Shown: piece by piece, positions 58,855 to 64,000 of the stretch
Layout of the letters: each line of letters begins with the position of its first letter
How positions within the stretch are numbered: the first letter of the stretch is position 1
NCBI GenBank assembly: GCA_963576735.1
Contig: OY755176.1
Location: 16,043,423-16,107,422 of the forward strand
Length of the DNA: 64,000 bases
Reading direction: 5' to 3'
From: Bedellia somnulentella
Taxonomy: Eukaryota > Arthropoda > Insecta > Lepidoptera > Bedelliidae
The notes under the pieces: generated by a model
Database searches by the model: none
Seen by the model: only the letters and a program-made list of their open reading frames with translations
What the model was told of the DNA's origin: nothing
Made by a program: the position numbers and the translations under genes

Positions 58855-59085
58855 TCCATGGTGGAGTTGTAGGTAGCTTCTGGGACTGGAGGTCGAGGAT
58901 TCAAACCCCGCCGAGAGCAACATTTATGTGATTAATATAAATTGTGATTCTTTGTCTTAAATGTTATTTATATGTGTATTATAAATGTTAAATATATCGT
59001 TGAGATACTGCCCCATACGAGTCACTTACTTTGTGGCTAACTGGATCTGTGTCATAATATGTCCGTATATATTTATTTATTTCGA
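58855..59085 (+). mobile_element. SINE (S4)
   Basis: A degraded tRNA-like head (GGTGGAGTTGTAGGTAGCTT, GAGGATTCAAACCCCGCCG), then ACATTTATGTGATTAATATA and a body ending GGATCTGTGTCATAATATGT. Confidence 0.65.
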
Positions 59086-59189
59086 AATCTCGAGTCAAGA
59101 TACTATAAGAATTTCTTTATGCAACCTACGTGTCTTGATATACGATTGATGTTAACTAGAAGCAAACAAAAAAATTCTCTCACTCTTAA

Positions 59190-59415
59190 ACTCACGCCAT
59201 TAATCCCAAGAACGGGTAGCCAGAACTTTAGAGCTAGAAACTCCTCAGCCACATTTGGAAGTTGATAGGATCAAGATGGTAGAAATAATGTATCCTTGGT
59301 GATGGATCTCCAATTGCATCGTCCAAAAAGCACTTAAAATGCCTTATATTCTTAGTCGCCCCTTACGACACCCGTGAGTAGAAAGGGGTCGTGACATTCT
59401 ACGCCAATACACGGC
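59190..59415 (-). repeat. R1 repeat (diverged subtype)
   Basis: AACTCACGCCATTAATCCCA, AAACTCCTCAGCCACATTTG, GACACCCGTGAGTAGAAAGG. Confidence 0.65.
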
Positions 59416-59721
59416 TTAAGCAAAACTAAGAACTTAAATATCTTCAGAGATGTTATCCTGCCTGACTAATACTGTCACCTAGGTACAATGCTAGAAGATC
59501 ACTTAAAAAAAAGGTTGATTAAAACAGTTTAGTCACGGCATTTCATTACATCGTCTAAGTTATGCGAGTGGATGACTGATAGCTGAATAGCGATTCCTAT
59601 ACGATTCAATAATCAGTATTTATAAAACATATTCGAGACGGTTTCACAATGATAAGATAGTTCATCCGAGTGAATTTTATGTACACAGTAGAATTACTAT
59701 ATTTTTAATTGTGGTGGTATC

Positions 59722-59905
59722 GGCTTAGAATAGCACTGACATATTTGTTCCCGTGATTTTCGTTTGAGGCGCCTTATGGTTTTGGTTTGTGTTGTGGCTG
59801 TGAGCATGTGGATCTAATGTTAACCCAACAACAGCCATCATCTTTTTTACAATTGTTTGCCCACTTCCAAAGATAGCTAATCAGTTTCTAATTCTGTGGC
59901 TCTAG
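59722..59905 (+). repeat. R1 repeat, old
   Basis: GTATCGGCTTAGAATAGCAC and CAGTTTCTAATTCTGTGGCT are clear; the middle is strongly diverged. Confidence 0.5.
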
Positions 59906-59999
59906 AGTGAGTAAGGACTAAAATATTTTCTAAAAACAAGATAGTAAATACGCTGTGTTCATATAGGGAACAAAAATTGAGATGTTAAACACTATGTAC

Positions 60000-60584
60000 T
60001 AGAGATGTAAAGAACTCGAGCCTTTTGAGTCTTAAATTTTAGACTCGGCTGACAAATTGCACAGCTCGACTCGTTATACCAAGAACCCCAGACTCGAGCA
60101 CTTAAGTCTAAATAAAGACACGAGCGCAACATGGCGCTCGAGTCTTGATTCGCGCTCGAGTCGTTTTACGCGACGAGTCGCGCTCAAGTTCTTTTCCATT
60201 TGGAGTTCCTTTATAAATAAAATATGTAACTTTGTGAGATATAATAGTAATTTAATTATTTTTGTAACGTCTAATATTCTTAGCTTTTGAAAATCCTGCT
60301 AATATTATAAATGCGAAATAAATAATAAATCAACCTTATTACGCTCAAGACTCGATACGCTCGAGCTCTTTTTAAGACTTGAGTTCTTTTTGAGACGTGA
60401 GTTTCATTTTTAAGACTCGAGCTTTTTTTGAAATACGAGTTCTATTTTGGCGCTCGAGTCTTCGAAAAAGGACTGGAGCTCGGGTCGACTCATAGCTCTG
60501 AGTTTTGTTAGCACACCGAGTCTTGTAAAATTGAGCCGAGTCTATCGAATTAAGACTCAAAGACTCGAGTTCTTTACATCTCTA
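60000..60584. mobile_element. hAT-like MITE with perfect 8-bp target duplication
   Basis: TAGAGATGTAAAGAACTCGA and its complement at the ends; CTATGTAC on both flanks (59992-59999 and 60585-60592). The interior is packed with ACTCGAG/GCTCGAG words in both orientations. A short Helitron-5'-end-like piece (GCTAATATTATAAATGCGAA) sits at about 60299. Confidence 0.85.
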
Positions 60585-60899
60585 CTATGTACTTCACCGA
60601 AAATACTCACGCGTTTGCCATGCAAACATATATGCACGTATAATATCATGTGCAAAATACTTGTTAATACATTCTATGTAGAATAGATGAACTTCCCTGT
60701 TATTTTTTATATTGTTCCACAACCGCACCAAACAGACCAACATTAATTCACAAATGTTTGAAGTAGCTAGTAGTAGAACCGCGGAGTACGTTACACGCTT
60801 AGCTTCGATATATGCTCATAGCTGGCTTCGCGGGAGCAGATAGTTTTGCGAAGTCCAACTATTATATACTATATTAGCCTAAGTGGTGCTCCCCACGTG

Positions 60900-61270
60900 A
60901 CATTAGACGTGATAGCTCAATGGGTAGAACACCGGTTAACTTGTAAGCGACTAGTGTTCAAATCCCGGGTCGAGCCTACACCAATTTGTCTTTTCTAAAG
61001 ACATATGTGTGGTTAATTTATCATGGTTGTTAACGGTGAGGGAAAACATCGTGAGAAAACCCACATGGCTGAGTTGTACTTAGTCTTGTGACAGTGTATT
61101 CGTACAAAACGGCGATAGGCCTGCCCCCTATCACGTGAGTACACTGTCCATGCAAAACGTGGGTACTCTGAACAGCGGGTGACTAAGTCACGTGATGTTC
61201 AGAAGTATTAGTACCTCTGCCAACCCCTTCGGGGATATTCGGCGTAAACGTTTATGATTATTATGATTAT
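60900..61270 (+). mobile_element. tRNA-derived SINE (S2) with target duplication
   Basis: Full-length S2 copy: GTGATAGCTCAATGGGTAGA, GTTCAAATCCCGGGTCGAG, the shared body, and a TTATGATTATTATG tail. GGTGCTCCCCA flanks it at 60885-60895 and 61271-61281. Confidence 0.85.
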
Positions 61271-61284
61271 GGTGCTCCCCAAGT

Positions 61285-61505
61285 GTACAAAGAGTGTTTT
61301 ATTAGAACAAGTACGCGTGTAAAATGTGCCCTTTCCCTGGGTATAAACTTTTACTAGCCTGTTATAGACCTGGCCCCAGAACCACTACAGGACCATATTT
61401 TGTTACTTGGGCTGGGTGTCCTGAGTCTAAAATTTTTATTTTGTTAATTTCTAAGTGTTTTATGTAAGTTGTTTATGTAAGTTAAGTCAAATAAAAAAAA
61501 AACAG
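61285..61505 (+). repeat. possible retroposed 3' UTR with poly(A)
   Basis: GTTTATGTAAGTTAAGTCAA leads into AATAAAAAAAAAAC, the pattern of a polyadenylated 3' end. I do not recognise the parent. Confidence 0.35.
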
Positions 61506-61654
61506 AATAAAAGAACACGACAATGGTAGTCCTTAACACCAGGCTACAAAAATGTGACGTAGTCTAGATAGGTGTCTCTGATATGTTGGTATCGATGTGG
61601 ATGTCCTTTTCACCGTTATCTATGTTCTGATTACGAGTTTAAGGTTTATTGATG

Positions 61655-62512
61655 TCATCATCATCATCATCAGCCTATAGAATAGACGTCCACTGCAGGA
61701 CATAGGCCTCCTCCAATGATCTACACAACGACCAATCCTGTGCTGCCATCATCCATCGGCTTCCCGCGACCTTGACCAAGTCGTCGGTCCACCTTGTGGG
61801 AGGCCTACCCACACTGCGTCGTCCGTTACGTGGCCGCCACTCCAGAACCTTCGAGCCCCAACGACCGTCGGTTCTGCGTGCAATGTACCCTGCCCATTGC
61901 CACTTCAGTTTTGCAATTCTTCGGGCTATGTCAGTGACCCCGGTTCTTGTACGGATCTCCTCGTTGCAGATTCGATCGCGTAGTGAAACTCCTAACATAG
62001 CCCTCTCCACTGCCCTTTGGGTAACCCGGAGCCTTCTAATAAGGCCCATTGTAAGAGGCCACATCTCTGAGCCGTAGATCATGACTGGCAACACACATTG
62101 GTCAAAGACCTTTGTCTTGAGACTCTGCGGAATTTTCGACGAGAAGATATGGCGCAGCTTCCCGAACGCTGCCCAGCCGAGCTGGATTCAACGGTTGACT
62201 TCATTCTCGAAGTTGGCTCTACCTAGCCGAATGGTTTGTCCCAGGTATATATATATTGGTCAACAACTTCGAGCGTAGAGTCTCCAAGTTCAACGGGAGT
62301 GGGTACAACATGACTATTAGACATTATTTTCGTCTTATCCCACTCTCTCAGACACTCTACTGAGATCATTGAGTATTTTACTCAAATCCTCCGTGGTTTC
62401 AGCCATAACTACAATATCATCAGCAAATCGAAGAAGCGTGATGTACTCGCCGTTGATGTTGATGCCGAGTCCTTCCCAGTCCAGAAGCTGAAAGACATCT
62501 TCCAATGCAGCA
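61655..62512 (-). pseudogene. decayed RTE-like non-LTR retrotransposon, 3' part
   Basis: Minus-strand reading gives GINING, then LLRFADDIVVMAETTEDLSK (the FADD catalytic box) near 62420, then an in-frame stop. After frame disruption a long C-terminal segment (62094-61675) follows, with YGSEMWPLTMGL, RMLGVSLRD-like, KWQWAGYIARR, VGRPPTRWTDDL and LEEAYVLQWTS. This is the arrangement of the endonuclease-reverse transcriptases abundant in Lepidoptera. The 3' end runs into a TGATGATGATGA microsatellite, the kind of short-repeat tail RTE elements carry. Several stops and frameshifts make it inactive. Confidence 0.75.
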
Positions 62513-62650
62513 ATTTATTGATGCAGCCAGTTTTTAGGGTTTCGTAGCCGAATAGCAAATACGAAACTCTGTTAGATTCTACATGTCTGTCTGTCTATCC
62601 GTGTCTCAGCAATTTATTTCCGAAACTATTGATGCTGCTACCATGCGCGT
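62513..62650 (+). repeat. lepidopteran AGGGTTTCGTAGCC-type repeat
   Basis: AGGGTTTCGTAGCCGAATAG, TGTCTGTCTGTCTATCCGTG, TTATTTCCGAAACTATTGAT match in layout a widespread lepidopteran interspersed repeat; it cuts off the RTE-like LINE remnant. Confidence 0.5.
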
Positions 62651-62966
62651 ATCCAGCCGTGTCGGCAAAGTGGGCATGCCCACAACCCTAATTAACTAGC
62701 AGCCTCATACTTTCGTGGTCTATAAGGGCTACAATAAGTAGGCTAACTTGGATTTGGAATTTAAGGTAGTTATGCCCACAACCTAAATTGAGAGCTGGAT
62801 CCGCTCCTGGCTGCTACGTGGTTGAAATTAATAGATGGGTGTAAACTGTAAAGCGGTTCAAGGTTTTAGAACAAAATAAATAATTTACAAAAACAATTAA
62901 AAATGAGAGGCTCCAATATACGAAACTAAATAAAAAAATATATGTTTTACTATTTATGTTTTGAAA

Positions 62967-63070
62967 CTAGTTGCCCTTAAAGGTCACGTCTCCAAACCTA
63001 TCATTGCTACGTCTGGAATTCCTCAAGGATCGTTATTGGGTCCATTGTTATTTAATATATTTATCAACTA
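62967..63070 (+). mobile_element. short fragment of the same reverse transcriptase
   Basis: About 100 bp nearly identical to the RT region of the LINE in APEH intron 9. It encodes VALKGHVSKPIIATSGIPQG and the following motif-B residues, on the opposite strand. Both edges are abrupt, and the right edge runs straight into another repeat. Confidence 0.75.
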
Positions 63071-63190
63071 GCTTTTTGCCCGCGACTTCGTCCGCGTGGA
63101 CTACATTTTTTGCATCCGCTTTACATCCAAAACACCTATACACTATCACAACTTCTGTTTTTTTATATTTATATTTCCCGCGGGCGTTGT
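63068..63190 (+). repeat. lepidopteran CTAGCTTTTTGCCCGCG-type repeat fragment
   Basis: ACTAGCTTTTTGCCCGCGAC then TTCGTCCGCGTGGACTACAT is a well-known lepidopteran repeat terminus; it begins exactly where the RT fragment ends. Confidence 0.5.
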
Positions 63191-63194
63191 AAAG

Positions 63195-63370
63195 AATATA
63201 AAGGACATTGAGGCTTTTTAAGTGATTGTTGGGCGATGCAGTTGGTAACCCATCACTAACAACCCTTATTTAACTATCTTTTCTCTAATCTATTTCCAAA
63301 AGTGGATGAAGAATTACTATCTCTGAAGCTATGGCTACCCTTTTATGAGATTTATGCCCGTTAATATATA
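63195..63370 (+). repeat. R1 repeat, 5'-truncated
   Basis: GTGATTGTTGGGCGATGCAG, CCATCACTAACAACCCTTAT, AAAAGTGGATGAAGAATTAC; the tail is degraded. Confidence 0.6.
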
Positions 63371-64000
63371 CTCATTAATGATGGATAGATGAATTTCATA
63401 AATTCAATCGCACCATGTATTATGTTTCTAGATAAATAAATTACAAAAATCTCTATATTAACTTTCATTTGCTATTTCACAAAATCCTTTTTAATTGTTC
63501 AGAAAAATCATGAAACAAACCATTTTGTACCAAGTTTCTATGTTCAGAAATAAGAATATCTTCGGTAAGTATGAATGAATACTATCCAGCGGGGCAAGCA
63601 CGAGCAAAAATGGCCATGTCGATATACACACTATCTTATCGAAGTTTTCTATCGATCTCTTTCCCAAACTGCGAGCACGAGGCGTACTCTACATAGGACT
63701 CGATACAACCATCGAGCCCGTTAGGTGTTATCGAGCTGTGAAAGTTGTGGTATTGAACCATTTGACCGACATTCACAGTTCAATCAATTAAGGCTAGTTA
63801 CAGACTCTAAACACCTTCAAAGTCACTTCCAAGTAAAAGTTTTGTTGTCCATTATTATCACCCTAGTAAATTAAAAATACATTGACCGCAGTGAACAGTC
63901 GTGCACACATTCAACTCTTGAATTAGTAGGATAACATTACACATAACTGACAGTGACAGATGATTCAACCATACATATTTTTACAATATAAACAATAATG

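Noticed and set aside
61772..62077. 101-codon plus-strand frame
   Set aside because: Shadow of the RTE-like LINE C-terminus on the minus strand.

Overview
The window is AT-rich, intron-rich eukaryotic DNA, almost certainly from a moth or butterfly (Lepidoptera). The genes are animal genes with short exons and GT-AG introns. The space between them is filled with tRNA-derived SINEs, non-LTR retrotransposon ends, a Helitron with a CTAG 3' end, and many small DNA transposons of kinds typical of lepidopteran genomes. There is no operon structure, no CRISPR array and no convincing functional tRNA or rRNA gene.

Two complete protein-coding genes lie on the minus strand. APEH (acylamino-acid-releasing enzyme, serine peptidase family S9C) spans 37265 to 21829 in 14 coding exons and encodes about 712 residues with a full Ser-Asp-His triad. 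Calreticulin spans 56672 to 50813 in 8 coding exons and encodes about 397 residues with a signal peptide, three-repeat P-domain, acidic tail and HDEL retention signal. A third, small two-exon gene (33249 to 32688) sits inside APEH intron 5 on the same strand. It encodes a 64-residue THAP-like zinc-finger protein with its own poly(A) signal.

The most interesting gene-level signal is in APEH. The exon carrying the catalytic serine exists twice (24045-23748 with GGSHGG, and about 23226-22926 with GGSYGG). Both copies are open and enter and leave in the same splice phases, so one can replace the other but the two cannot be used together. This looks like a mutually exclusive exon pair or the remnant of a tandem duplication.

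Region by region: 1-11 kb is mostly unassigned sequence with SINE and LINE fragments. A candidate TATA-less promoter and 5' UTR exon on the minus strand lie near 11.1-11.2 kb. From 11 to 21.8 kb there are SINE clusters, including a Helitron inserted into a SINE. From 21.8 to 37.3 kb lies APEH with its repeat-laden introns (LINE with reverse transcriptase, perfect fold-back repeat, MITE next to a splice site). From 38.6 to 49.4 kb is a dense nest of DNA transposons. A 2.7-kb terminal-inverted-repeat element has inserted, in reverse orientation, into another copy of itself. The two copies were then each hit by a further MITE, one of which contains a tandem array derived from a LINE tail and interrupted by a SINE. 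From 50.4 to 57 kb lies calreticulin. From 57 to 64 kb there are repeats, including a hAT-like MITE with perfect 8-bp target duplications and an RTE-like LINE remnant.

All gene models were read by eye from the sequence. Exon borders are supported by splice motifs and reading phase, not by transcripts. Family names for repeats rest on termini, target duplications and internal similarity among copies in this window.
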